Origin: Prauserella endophytica | GTDB lineage: Bacteria; Actinomycetota; Actinomycetes; Mycobacteriales; Pseudonocardiaceae | Direction: 5' to 3' | DNA: 64,000 bases | NCBI RefSeq assembly: GCF_005146945.1 | Contig: NZ_SWMS01000021.1 | Span: 49,853-113,852, forward strand | Part shown: positions 8,363 to 16,123 of the stretch, piece after piece | How the letters are laid out: each line of letters opens with the position of its first letter | How positions within the stretch are numbered: position 1 is the first letter of the stretch | Made by a program: the position numbers and the translations under genes | Notes under the pieces: generated by a model | What the model saw: the letters and a program-made list of their open reading frames with translations, nothing else | The model's database searches: none | Told to the model about the DNA's origin: nothing

Positions 8363-10011
8363 TCAGGTGAGTTGCTTTCGGAGCTCGCGTTTGAGCACCT
8401 TGCCGGCCGCCGACACCGGAATCGCCTCGACGAAGTGCAGCTCCCGCAGCCGCTTGTACGGCACGACCCGCCTGTTCACGGCCTCCAGCAGCGCCTCCGC
8501 TTCCGCCTGCTCGTGCCCCGGGGCGCGCACGACGAACGCGACCGGCAGCTCGCCCGCCTCTTGGCTCCGCTTGCCGACCACCGCCGCCGCGGCGACCTGC
8601 GGCAACGAGATGAGCAGCTCCTCGAGCTCCCTCGGGTAGACGTTGTAGCCCTTGTAAAGCAGCATGTCCTTCTTGCGGTCCACAATGGATAGATAGCCGT
8701 CGTCGTCGAGCACTCCGATGTCGCCGGTGTGCAGCCAGCCGTCGACGAGCACGGCGGCCGTCTCCTCGGGCCGGTTGTGGTAGCCCTGCATGACCTGTGG
8801 TCCCCGGATGCACACCTCGCCGGGCAGGTTCGGCCCGACGGCCTCCTCGCCGCCCTCGGCAGCGACGATCTTGACCTCCGTGTCGAACGTCGGCACCCCG
8901 ACCGCGCCGACCTTGCGGACGCCGGAACGCCACGTCGGCGAGAGCGTCGCGCCCATCGTCACCTCCGTGAGCCCGTAGCCCTCGGCGATCACCGCGTCGG
9001 GGAACCGCTCGCGCAACGCGTTGATCATCTCGTGGGGCATCGGTGCGGCGCCCGAGGTGATGGTGCGCACCGACGACAGGTCGCTCGCGTGGAACTCCGG
9101 GCACGCGAGCAGGGCGGCGAACAGCGCGGGCGCGCCACCCATCGTGGTGACGCGCAGCCGCTCGGCATCGACCACATAGGACGGTGGGTCGAACCGCTGA
9201 TGCACTACCGCCGTGCCGCCGTTCAGCACGCTGACGTTCAGCGCGCCGATGGTGCCCATGGCGTGGAACCACGGCGTGAGGTTGATGCCGATGCCGGTGC
9301 CGAGCCGGATCGGCCACTCCTCCTCGGAGCCGATCTGGTCGAGGCCGGGGTTGCCCTCGTCGTCCACTGTCGGCACGCAACCGGAGCCCCAGCACGCGTA
9401 CTGCAGCGTGTTGACGACGACGTTGCGGTGCGTGAGCCGAACCCCCTTCGACCGGCCCGTGGTGCCGCCCGTGTACGCGAGATGTGCGAGGTCGCTCGCC
9501 GGGTCGATGCGGACGTCGGGTGGGGTGGCGTCGGCGTGGGCGTGGAAGGCGTCGAAGTCGGCCTGCCCCTGCTCCACTGGCTGGTACACGAGGACGGTGC
9601 CGATGCCTGTGCCGTCCAGCGCCTTGGCAACTGGGCCGTAGGTCACCACCGCGACGGCGCCGCAGTCGGCGAGTTGCGCGGCGAGGTCCTGCGGCGGGAG
9701 CAACGGGTTGGCGGGGCTGAACGTTGCACCCAGAGCAGCGTGCCGTAGTAGGCGACCGGGAAGGCGAGGCAGTTCGGCAGGTGCAGGGCCACGGTGTCGC
9801 CTGGCCCGATGCCGCGGTCCCGCAGTGCGTTGGCGAACCGGCACGCCTGGTCCCAGAGACCGGTGAACGTGAGGTGCTGCTCGCCGTGCTGGAAGGCGGT
9901 CCGGTCGCCGTATCGAGCCGCCGCGCCCGCGAGCAGGGCGCCGACCGGGGCATCGGGGTAGGTGAGAGAGGAGGGGAGCCCAGGAGGTCGCAACGTCGTT
10001 GTGATCGACAT
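8363..10011 (-). pseudogene. AMP-dependent acyl-CoA synthetase, broken by a one-base frameshift
   Basis: Two reading frames together make one acyl-CoA synthetase. The N-terminal part starts at ATG 10011 (MSITTTLRPP) and runs to YYGTLLW. The rest continues in another frame from GATFSPANPLLPPQDL, through the AMP-binding loop YTGGTTGRSKGV and GYGLTE, to the C-terminal lysine motif AGKVLKRELRKQLT. The switch is at about 9722-9730, where CTGCTCTGGGTG would read CTGCTnCTGGGTG with one more base. It is a real single-base loss or a sequencing error. The frameshift leaves the ATP-binding and catalytic parts out of frame with the start. It is divergent from an acyl-CoA dehydrogenase. Confidence 0.85.
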
Positions 10012-10055
10012 CACTCGACAGTAGGGAGGGTGCGGCCAAGAACACAAGGATGACC

Positions 10056-10071
10056 TAGTAAACCGTCACTA
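10056..10071. promoter_or_regulatory. TAGT-N8-ACTA dyad in divergent fatty-acid gene promoter region
   Basis: A 16-bp dyad, TAGTAAACCGTCACTA, sits in the 107-bp gap between the divergent acyl-CoA synthetase and acyl-CoA dehydrogenase genes. TetR-type regulators of fatty-acid degradation often bind such AT-edged dyads between divergent fad genes. No TetR gene is adjacent, so the regulator, if any, is elsewhere. Confidence 0.35.
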
Positions 10072-10118
10072 ACATCGACTGGTGGTAGCCGACTTGTCCC
10101 GATCGAAAGGTGGCGCAG

Positions 10119-11282
10119 GTGACCGAAGGCCCTGGGCTTTACCAGCTCGCTGAGGAGCACGAAGAACTGCGCGCGGCTGTGCGTGCGCTCGCCGAAAAGG
10201 AGATCGCGCCCTACGCCGCCGAGGTGGACGAACAGGAGCGCTACCCCGTCGAGGCGAGCGAGGCGCTGGTCAAGGCCGGGTTCAACGCGGTGCACATCCC
10301 CGAGGAGTACGAGGGGCAGGGCGCCGACGCCATCGCGGCGTGCATCGTGATCGAGGAGGTGGCGCGGGTCGACGCGTCGGCCTCGCTGATCCCCGCCGTG
10401 AACAAGCTGGGCACGCAACCCATCCTGCTCTCGGCCTCCAGCGAGCTGAAGAAGCTCGTGCTGCCCTCGATCGCCTCCGGTGAGGCGTCCGCGTCCTACG
10501 CGCTCTCGGAGCGCGAGGCCGGGTCGGACACCGCGTCGATGCGCACCCGTGCCCGGCTGGACGGCGACCACTGGGTGCTCAACGGCACCAAGTGCTGGAT
10601 CACCAACGCGGGCGAGTCGTCCTGGTACACGGTGATGGCCGTCAGCGACCCCGACGCGGAGAGGAAGTCCAACGGCATCTCGGCGTTCGTGGTGCACAAG
10701 GACGACCCCGGCTTCTCGGTGGGGCCCAAGGAGAAGAAGCTGGGCATCAAGGGCTCGCCGACGCGGGAGATCTACTTCGAGAACTGCACCATCCCCGCCG
10801 ACCGGATCATCGGCGAGCCGGGTACCGGGCTGAAGACCGCGCTGCGCACGCTCGACCACACGCGGCCGACCATCGGGGCGCAGGCGCTGGGTATCGCACA
10901 GGGCGCGCTGGACGCGGCGGTAGCCTATGTCAAGGAGCGCAAGCAGTTCGGCAAGGCGATCGGCGAGTTCCAGGGCGTGCAATTCATGCTCGCCGACATG
11001 GGCACGAAGATCGAGGCGGCCAGGCACCTCGTGTACGCCAGCGCGGCGGCGAGCGAACGCGGCGACGCACGTGCGGGGTTCATGGCCAGCGCGGCGAAGT
11101 CCTACGCGTCCGACATCGCCATGGAGGTCACCACCGACGCGGTGCAGCTCTTCGGCGGCGCAGGCTACACCCGTGACTTCCCGGTGGAGCGCATGATGCG
11201 CGACGCGAAGATCACCCAGATCTATGAGGGCACCAACCAGATCCAGCGCATGGTGATGGCGAGGAGCCTGCTCAAGGGCTGA
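10119..11282 (+). CDS. Acyl-CoA dehydrogenase, FadE25-like
   Basis: A 387-residue FAD-dependent acyl-CoA dehydrogenase that introduces the alpha-beta double bond of acyl-CoA. Flavin-binding motifs ALSEREAGSD and WITNAG are present, and the catalytic glutamate lies in QIYEGTNQIQRM near the C-terminus as in short-chain family members. I prefer GTG 10119 (VTEGPGLYQL) over GTG 10110, since AAAGGTGG then serves as ribosome site at correct spacing. Position just after purK-purE matches fadE25 of M. tuberculosis. It ends before a strong hairpin. Confidence 0.93.
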   Translation: MTEGPGLYQLAEEHEELRAAVRALAEKEIAPYAAEVDEQERYPVEASEALVKAGFNAVHIPEEYEGQGADAIAACIVIEEVARVDASASLIPAVNKLGTQPILLSASSELKKLVLPSIASGEASASYALSEREAGSDTASMRTRARLDGDHWVLNGTKCWITNAGESSWYTVMAVSDPDAERKSNGISAFVVHKDDPGFSVGPKEKKLGIKGSPTREIYFENCTIPADRIIGEPGTGLKTALRTLDHTRPTIGAQALGIAQGALDAAVAYVKERKQFGKAIGEFQGVQFMLADMGTKIEAARHLVYASAAASERGDARAGFMASAAKSYASDIAMEVTTDAVQLFGGAGYTRDFPVERMMRDAKITQIYEGTNQIQRMVMARSLLKG

Positions 11283-11303
11283 GTGGTCTCGACCTGATGG
11301 TTC

Positions 11304-11338
11304 TTCGGGCTGCCGCGGTTGTCTCGCGGCCGCCCGAA
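11304..11338. terminator. Hairpin terminator between convergent genes
   Basis: Arms TTCGGGC/GCCCGAA and GCCGCG/CGCGGC pair around a GTTGTCT loop with one opposed mismatch. The hairpin lies 21 bp past the acyl-CoA dehydrogenase and about 55 bp from the end of the convergent hypothetical gene, so it may serve both directions. No long T-run follows. Confidence 0.7.
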
Positions 11339-11393
11339 CGCCATGAGCGTCACTGCGCGCTGCTCCGACAGGCCTTACCGCGGATCCGGCGCG

Positions 11394-11795
11394 CTAGCCG
11401 GATTGGCCGGACCGGCCCGGGTCGGCGCCAAGGCGGGCGAGTACCTGCTCGCTGAGCACCACGTCGTGCGGCAACCGCTTGAGCCCGGCCCCCGTGACGT
11501 CGACGCCTTGTCGCTTGGCGGCGTGGGCCAGTGCGTTCCAGTGGTCGGATTCCATGTCTTCCCGCGTGCGGTCGTCGAACGGCTCGTCGGGGCCGACGAC
11601 GACGCGTGCGGTCGCGCGCAGGTCCTGGGCCGACGCCTCTGCCCAGCTCTGGGTGGTGCCCCAGCCGCGGTCGGCCAGCAGCACCACGCGGCGTCCGTCG
11701 GCGAGCTCGACCTCGTGCAGCGCCGACACCGAGACGGTGCCATCGCCTTGGTCGTCGGCGTCGACGGACGTCACGAGACGGGTCACCGCGGTCAT
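11394..11795 (-). CDS. Conserved hypothetical protein, 133 aa
   Basis: A 133-residue soluble, acidic protein with no signal peptide or membrane segment. It opens with a beta-rich part (TRLVTSVDADDQGDGTVSVS) and has a central ADRGWGTTQSW segment, which reads like a small actinobacterial protein of unknown function. It is the second gene of a two-gene unit: its ATG overlaps the stop of the upstream 89-residue gene by 4 bp, so the two are probably translated together. I do not recognise a family. Confidence 0.65.
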   Translation of the reverse strand: MTAVTRLVTSVDADDQGDGTVSVSALHEVELADGRRVVLLADRGWGTTQSWAEASAQDLRATARVVVGPDEPFDDRTREDMESDHWNALAHAAKRQGVDVTGAGLKRLPHDVVLSEQVLARLGADPGRSGQSG

Positions 11796-12061
11796 GTGAG
11801 CCCGCCGAACCGGTCAGCGAGGTTGCGGTGGCGAGCCGTGGCGAACCGCAGCCGCTGCGCGCGGGTGTAGTCCCGGCAGGGCAGGCAGGTGACGGTCTCC
11901 GGGCGAGGGGACGTCATCACATACGGCACCGTGCTACCGCAGCCCGTGGTGAGCGTGCTCGGCAGCTCACCGACCAGTCCGAACGTGGACGCGACCAGGT
12001 TCCGGGCCGCGGCATCGCCGTGGACCACGTCTCGGCCGACGTGCACGTGGGGGTCGCTCAT
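11792..12061 (-). CDS. Small hypothetical protein with CxxC, 89 aa
   Basis: An 89-residue protein beginning MSDPHVHVGRDVVHGD. It has a Cys-rich middle (a lone Cys near residue 41, then CLPC near 60) and a basic tail (TRAQRLRFATARHRN). The cysteines could bind a metal, but only three are visible. It overlaps the following 133-residue gene by 4 bp (ATGA type), indicating a coupled pair. No function can be assigned. Confidence 0.6.
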   Translation of the reverse strand: MSDPHVHVGRDVVHGDAAARNLVASTFGLVGELPSTLTTGCGSTVPYVMTSPRPETVTCLPCRDYTRAQRLRFATARHRNLADRFGGLT

Positions 12062-12083
12062 GTCCTGCCAGCCTAGGGCGGAA

Positions 12084-12740
12084 CTACACAGTGTGGCGCT
12101 TGCGGGCCAGCAGGAAGGCCTGCGGTGTGGTCTCCGCGTACTTGCCCTCCTCGTCCGGTTCCCTCACCAGCCGGGCGCGTTCCTCGAAGCCGGCCTCACG
12201 CAGCAGGCCGGCCACCTCGTCCGGGTGCCGCTGGTGGAAGTCGAGCGACACCTCGTGGCCGCCCGCGTCGGTCCGGTGCAGCAGGCCCTCACCTGCCGGG
12301 AACGCGAGCTGCAGGTGACCGCCCTCGGCCAGGACGCGGTGGAACTCGGCGAAGACGGCCGGTAGCCGATCCGGTGGGACGTGCATGATCGAGTACCAGG
12401 CCACGATCGCACCGAGCGAGCCGTCCCCGGCCTCCAGCTCGGTCATCGAGCCCACCTCGAACCGCAGATCCGGATGCCTGCCGCGGGCCTGTGCGACCAT
12501 GCCCGGCGAGAGGTCGATGCCGAACACCCGTAGCCCCAGCCCGTGCAGGTGTGCGGTCACGCGGCCGGTGCCGCAGCCGACGTCGGCGACCAGGCCGGAG
12601 CCGGCGAGCTCCGCGAACCCGCTGAGCACGGCGCGGTCCAGCGGCTTCGCCGCCAGCTCGTCCTCGATCCACCCGGCGAAGTCGGCGGCGATCGTGTCGT
12701 AGGACGCGCGGGTACGGGCGAGGAAGTCCGGTTCGCTCAC
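12084..12740 (-). CDS. Class I SAM-dependent methyltransferase
   Basis: A 218-residue methyltransferase with the SAM-binding motif VADVGCGTGRVTAHL near residue 50, followed by an acidic end of strand 2 (FGIDLSPGM) and a post-I block (WYSIMHVPPD). Substrate cannot be predicted; it resembles general type-11 small-molecule methyltransferases. I use GTG 12740 (VSEPDFLARTRASYD), the position where family similarity begins; longer in-frame extensions run into the region upstream of the divergent GNAT gene and look non-coding. A 73-bp gap separates it from that GNAT gene. Confidence 0.85.
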   Translation of the reverse strand: MSEPDFLARTRASYDTIAADFAGWIEDELAAKPLDRAVLSGFAELAGSGLVADVGCGTGRVTAHLHGLGLRVFGIDLSPGMVAQARGRHPDLRFEVGSMTELEAGDGSLGAIVAWYSIMHVPPDRLPAVFAEFHRVLAEGGHLQLAFPAGEGLLHRTDAGGHEVSLDFHQRHPDEVAGLLREAGFEERARLVREPDEEGKYAETTPQAFLLARKRHTV

Positions 12741-12813
12741 GAATCGCACCGTAGTCGCCGTGAACCACCTGCGACCAACGGATTCCGTTTGCGGCGCGTG
12801 ACAGGATCTCCTC

Positions 12814-13308
12814 GTGACGACTTGGTCCGGACCTCTTGAGGTCACCCCGGTCTCCGTCCACGACGCGGAGGCCGAAACGCTGCTGCGCACGTACTTCGCC
12901 GACGTGGCGAGCCGCTACTACGGCCGCCCCGCGACGGAGGCCGAGCTCGACGAGGCGATGGCGGAGGATCCCAGCGACGAGCTGGCGCCACCACACGGCA
13001 CGCTGCTGCTTGCGCGGCTCGATGGCGCCGCCGTCGCGTGCGCGGGCCTGCGACGGCACCGGGACGGCTTCGCCGAGCTCAAGCGCATGTTCGTGTTGCC
13101 GGGGTTCCGGGGTCGTGGCATCGCCGCGCTGCTGCTGGCCGCGATCGAGCGCGCCGCGCGTGAGCTGGGCGTTTCCGTCATCCGCCTGGACACGCGCGCC
13201 GATCTGGTCGAGGCCCGCAGACTCTACGCGAAACACGGCTACCGGGAGATTCCGGCCTACAACGCCGAGCCGTACGCCGAGCACTGGTTCGAGAAGAAGC
13301 TTTCCTGA
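12814..13308 (+). CDS. GNAT family N-acetyltransferase
   Basis: A 164-residue acetyltransferase of the GNAT fold. The acetyl-CoA pyrophosphate loop is visible as LPGFRGRGIAALLL (R-x-x-G-x-G type, about residue 94), preceded by the beta-4 strand ELKRMFV. The C-terminal LYAKHGYREIPAYN is the common GNAT end. The acceptor is unknown. GTG start. It is divergent from the methyltransferase and followed by a DoxX gene about 110 bp later. Confidence 0.9.
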   Translation: MTTWSGPLEVTPVSVHDAEAETLLRTYFADVASRYYGRPATEAELDEAMAEDPSDELAPPHGTLLLARLDGAAVACAGLRRHRDGFAELKRMFVLPGFRGRGIAALLLAAIERAARELGVSVIRLDTRADLVEARRLYAKHGYREIPAYNAEPYAEHWFEKKLS

Positions 13309-13417
13309 CGCGTCACCGTCGCGGTGAGGTTCTTTCCATCCGCTTTACCTGCCCTGGCTACCCTGGAGACCGTTAGTTGAAAGTTCAGCTAAGACGGTAT
13401 AGGGGTTGGTTCGGACA

Positions 13418-13855
13418 ATGTTCACCAGGGTTCAGGACGTCGCGGCGCTCATCGGGCGCATCGGCGTCGCGGTGGTGTTCCTCGCGCACGGGCTCGACAA
13501 GTGGGAGATGGGCGTCGGCGGCACCACCGACATGATGTCCGCGACCGGTATCCCGCTGCCGGCGCTGAGCGCGCTGTTCGTCATCGCCGTCGAGGTGATC
13601 GGCTCGATCCTGTTCATCGTCGGCTTCGCGCTGCCGCTCGTGGGTCTGGGCTACGCCATCACGGGACTCGGCGCTGTGTTCTTCGTCCACCTCGACGCCG
13701 GGCTCACCGGTCAGGGCGGCTACGAGCTGGTGCTGGTGCTCGCGCTGGCGGGTCTGGCGCTGGGATTCAACGGCGGACGGCTCTCGCTCGACCACCTGAT
13801 CGTCGGCCGCAGGAAAGCGGCCAAAACTCAGGACGCCGAGCTGCAGGCCGCGTAG
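13418..13855 (+). CDS. DoxX family membrane protein
   Basis: A 145-residue protein with four membrane helices. The opening GRIGVAVVFLAHGLDKWEMG matches DoxX/DoxD-like proteins, which in mycobacteria associate with superoxide detoxifying and thiol systems; the role here is not established. ATG 13418 is chosen; an in-frame TTG at 13406 is a weaker alternative. A short charged tail (RRKAAKTQD) is probably cytoplasmic. Convergent with the TIGR03089 gene. Confidence 0.8.
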   Translation: MFTRVQDVAALIGRIGVAVVFLAHGLDKWEMGVGGTTDMMSATGIPLPALSALFVIAVEVIGSILFIVGFALPLVGLGYAITGLGAVFFVHLDAGLTGQGGYELVLVLALAGLALGFNGGRLSLDHLIVGRRKAAKTQDAELQAA

Positions 13856-13870
13856 CGGCGGCCGAACCCC

Positions 13871-13896
13871 GGTCTCCCTCAGCGCCGAGGGGGACC
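13871..13896. terminator. Hairpin terminator between convergent doxX-like and TIGR03089 genes
   Basis: GGTCtCCCTC pairs with GAGGGgGACC across an AGCGCC loop, giving a nine- to ten-pair GC-rich stem. It fills most of the 43-bp gap between the two stop codons and can act in both directions. No T-tract. Confidence 0.65.
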
Positions 13897-13898
13897 GC

Positions 13899-14603
13899 TC
13901 AGGTCAGGTCCACCGTCGTGCGCTCGGCTTCGCGGTGCGCGACGAGCCTTTCGGGCGTGGAGCCGGTGACCTGAACCAGATGCGCTCCCACCACGAGCGG
14001 TGCCAGCAGGGCTTCGAGCACCCCGTCCGGCAACGTCCAGTCCCTCGTCGAGAGCACCCGGGCGCCCTCACCGATTCCCAGCTCACCCGCCCTCGCGCGC
14101 GCCCGCGCGAGCACGTCGTCCACGGTCGAGCCCAGCAGCGCGGGCGTGTCGCCGGCGATGGGCACGAGCGGCGAGAAGTCGTCGCCGGCGAGGCGCGCCT
14201 CCGAGAGGTAGTCCAGCGCCCCGGAGGGCACGGACCCGCCGAGACCTCGGCCGAGCGGGTCGAGCGCGACCACCGCGGTGGCCTCCGCCTTGCCCGCGAT
14301 CCCCTCGGGGCCGACGAAGGCGATTCGTGCTCCCGCCGCGTCCGCGACCACGTGCGCCCCGCACCACCACGCGCCGAGCAGCACGCCTGCCGTCTGCCAG
14401 TGGGCGGGCAGCTCCACGGCCACCTCGTCACCCTCCTCCACGTCGAACTCCTCGACCAGCCAGTTCGCCGTCTTGGCTGCCCAGTTGGCGACCGTCGCGA
14501 CCGACAACTCGATCCGGCTGCCCAGCGCGTCGTCGTAGTGCGTCACCAGCGGCCGGGCCGAGGACTTCAGCAGGGGACGGAGGAGATTCTCGGTGAGGCT
14601 CAC
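13899..14603 (-). CDS. TIGR03089 family protein
   Basis: A 234-residue actinobacterial protein that resembles the N-terminal part of AMP-dependent synthetases but lacks their catalytic C-terminal half (TIGR03089). Typical parts seen are NWAAKTANWL, GDEVAVELPAHWQTAGVLLGAWW and a C-terminal LVQVTGS. In M. tuberculosis the likely counterpart, Rv3268, also lies next to an LCP gene, as here. I use GTG 14603 (VSLTENLLRP); longer upstream extensions are not supported. Its function is unknown. It is on the same strand as the two LCP genes, 219 bp downstream. Confidence 0.8.
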   Translation of the reverse strand: MSLTENLLRPLLKSSARPLVTHYDDALGSRIELSVATVANWAAKTANWLVEEFDVEEGDEVAVELPAHWQTAGVLLGAWWCGAHVVADAAGARIAFVGPEGIAGKAEATAVVALDPLGRGLGGSVPSGALDYLSEARLAGDDFSPLVPIAGDTPALLGSTVDDVLARARARAGELGIGEGARVLSTRDWTLPDGVLEALLAPLVVGAHLVQVTGSTPERLVAHREAERTTVDLT

Positions 14604-14822
14604 GACATGAATGTAACTGCCTTCCCGTTGGGTGGTGGGTGCGCGGGGCCAGGGTGGCGCTCGGTCCGTGCGGGACACCCGCCGCCGGGTTCCTGCGGGA
14701 CACCGAGCCCGAGGCATGCGTTGGCGAAGACCCGAGTACGGCCCAGTACGAGGGCGAACCGGCGCCTTACCAGCGGAAACCTGGATCCACCGACTCAAGC
14801 AACAGACTTCCGGCGGAGGACA
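14604..14822. other. Intergenic region upstream of the TIGR03089 gene
   Basis: This 219-bp gap holds no convincing gene. On the minus strand TACATT lies about 5 bp before the TIGR03089 start and could be a -10 for a near-leaderless transcript. GC-rich TGCGGGACACC copies near 14690 and 14715 resemble the hairpin core in the duplicated unit between pxpB and pxpC. Confidence 0.3.
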
Positions 14823-16082
14823 CTAGTTCACGCACGGCACGGCCGCGCGCACCGGCGAACCCACGGGCGCCGAGCCTCCGCCCGACGGCTGCTGCTGCCC
14901 GCCACTGACCAGGTTCTTGACGAACCGGCGCACCTCGCCCACGTCGACGGTGATGATGCTCTGCCCGTCCTTGCTGCGGGCGCCGACCTGCTTCACGGGG
15001 ATGGTCACGAACTCCATGTCGCCCGTGGCGATGCCCTTGGCCTGCTCGGCGAACTGCAGCAGGTCGAGCCCGGGGTCGAGCACGAGCGAACGGCGCACGG
15101 TTTCGGTGAGCTGGTTCAGCCGCTCGGCGTTGGTCAGCGTGCCCGCCGAGAGCACCTGGTTCAGCGCGGACGAGAGGAACACCTGCTGGCGGACGATGCG
15201 GTCGAGGTCGCCCCTCGGCAGGTTCTTGCGCTGGCGGACGAACGACAGCGCCTCGCCGCCGGACACCACCTGCGGGCCCGCCGCGAAGTCGGCGCCGGAG
15301 TCCTTGTCGGCGGTGGCGCTGTTGAGGCAGACCTCGATCCCGCCGAGGGCGTCGGTGAGCAGGTAGAACCCGAGCAGGCTGATCTCGGCGTAGTGGTCGA
15401 TGCGGATCTGGGTGAAGTCCTGGACGGTCCGCACGAGCGCCCTGCGCCCGGCCTGGTTCGAGTCGCGTTCGATCCGCGCCCCGTCGGTCATGCCGTCGGC
15501 ACGCAGCCGGTCGGCCTCCTCGACCTTCGCGGCGCCGTACGCCGAGTTGATCTTGGCCTTGCCGCCCTGTGGGACGTCTACCCACGTGTCCCTCGGGATC
15601 GAGACGCCGGTCGGTTTCCCCCCGTCCTTCGGGATGCGCAGGATGATCAGGGTGTCGGTGTTGACGCCCGCCTTGTCCTCCGTGCGCAGTTCCCTGAGCA
15701 TGCCGAGCGGCAGCGGGTTGCCCTGCATGTCGGTGCGGGAGTCGGCGCCGACGAGCAGGATGTCGGTGGCGCCGTCGTCCTGCGGGGGTGGCGGGGGCGC
15801 CCCCGGGTCGTCGCCGAGGTTCTGCTGCAGCGCGTCCGTGGTCTGCACGTTGTCCTGCAGGTCGTCCAGGGCCAGGTAGGCATAGCCGGTGGCGACCAGC
15901 GCGATCACCGACAGCAGCGTCACCACCGTGCGGTTGGTGCCCCGCAGCACCGAACGAACCCTGCCGCGCGGAGGCGACGGCTCCGGCGCGGGACGGGGTC
16001 GCGGGTACGGCGTCGGAACCGGGCGCGCGGGAACCTCGGCAGGCTCCGCTTCACCCCGTTCTCCGGCCTCGCGCTCGTCCAC
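14823..16082 (-). CDS. LytR-CpsA-Psr (LCP) family cell-wall ligase
   Basis: A 419-residue LCP protein. These enzymes transfer lipid-linked glycans to peptidoglycan; in mycobacteria Lcp1 (Rv3267) attaches arabinogalactan. A proline-rich cytoplasmic N-terminus is followed by one membrane helix (about 52-72) and the extracellular LCP domain: ILLVGADSRTD, the phosphate-binding arginines in GVSIPRDTWVD, and FVRQRKNLPRGDLDRIVRQQ. It ends in VPCVN, the same five residues as the neighbouring LCP. GTG start with GGGGAGGAG upstream. Lies 41 bp after the second LCP gene, likely co-transcribed. Confidence 0.92.
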   Translation of the reverse strand: MDEREAGERGEAEPAEVPARPVPTPYPRPRPAPEPSPPRGRVRSVLRGTNRTVVTLLSVIALVATGYAYLALDDLQDNVQTTDALQQNLGDDPGAPPPPPQDDGATDILLVGADSRTDMQGNPLPLGMLRELRTEDKAGVNTDTLIILRIPKDGGKPTGVSIPRDTWVDVPQGGKAKINSAYGAAKVEEADRLRADGMTDGARIERDSNQAGRRALVRTVQDFTQIRIDHYAEISLLGFYLLTDALGGIEVCLNSATADKDSGADFAAGPQVVSGGEALSFVRQRKNLPRGDLDRIVRQQVFLSSALNQVLSAGTLTNAERLNQLTETVRRSLVLDPGLDLLQFAEQAKGIATGDMEFVTIPVKQVGARSKDGQSIITVDVGEVRRFVKNLVSGGQQQPSGGGSAPVGSPVRAAVPCVN

Positions 16083-16123
16083 GCTGGCTCCTCCCCACCC
16101 CGCGTGCGATCCGGACGGTCAGC

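Noticed and set aside
11283..11393. Possible tRNA or RNA gene after the acyl-CoA dehydrogenase
   Set aside because: The fold is a single terminator hairpin; no cloverleaf or tRNA motifs seen.
12741..12890. N-terminal extension of the methyltransferase to 12890
   Set aside because: It would cover the start of the divergent GNAT gene and has no similarity to the family; GTG 12740 fits better.
14604..14798. N-terminal extension of the TIGR03089 protein
   Set aside because: Arg/Pro-rich sequence without family features; similarity begins at GTG 14603.
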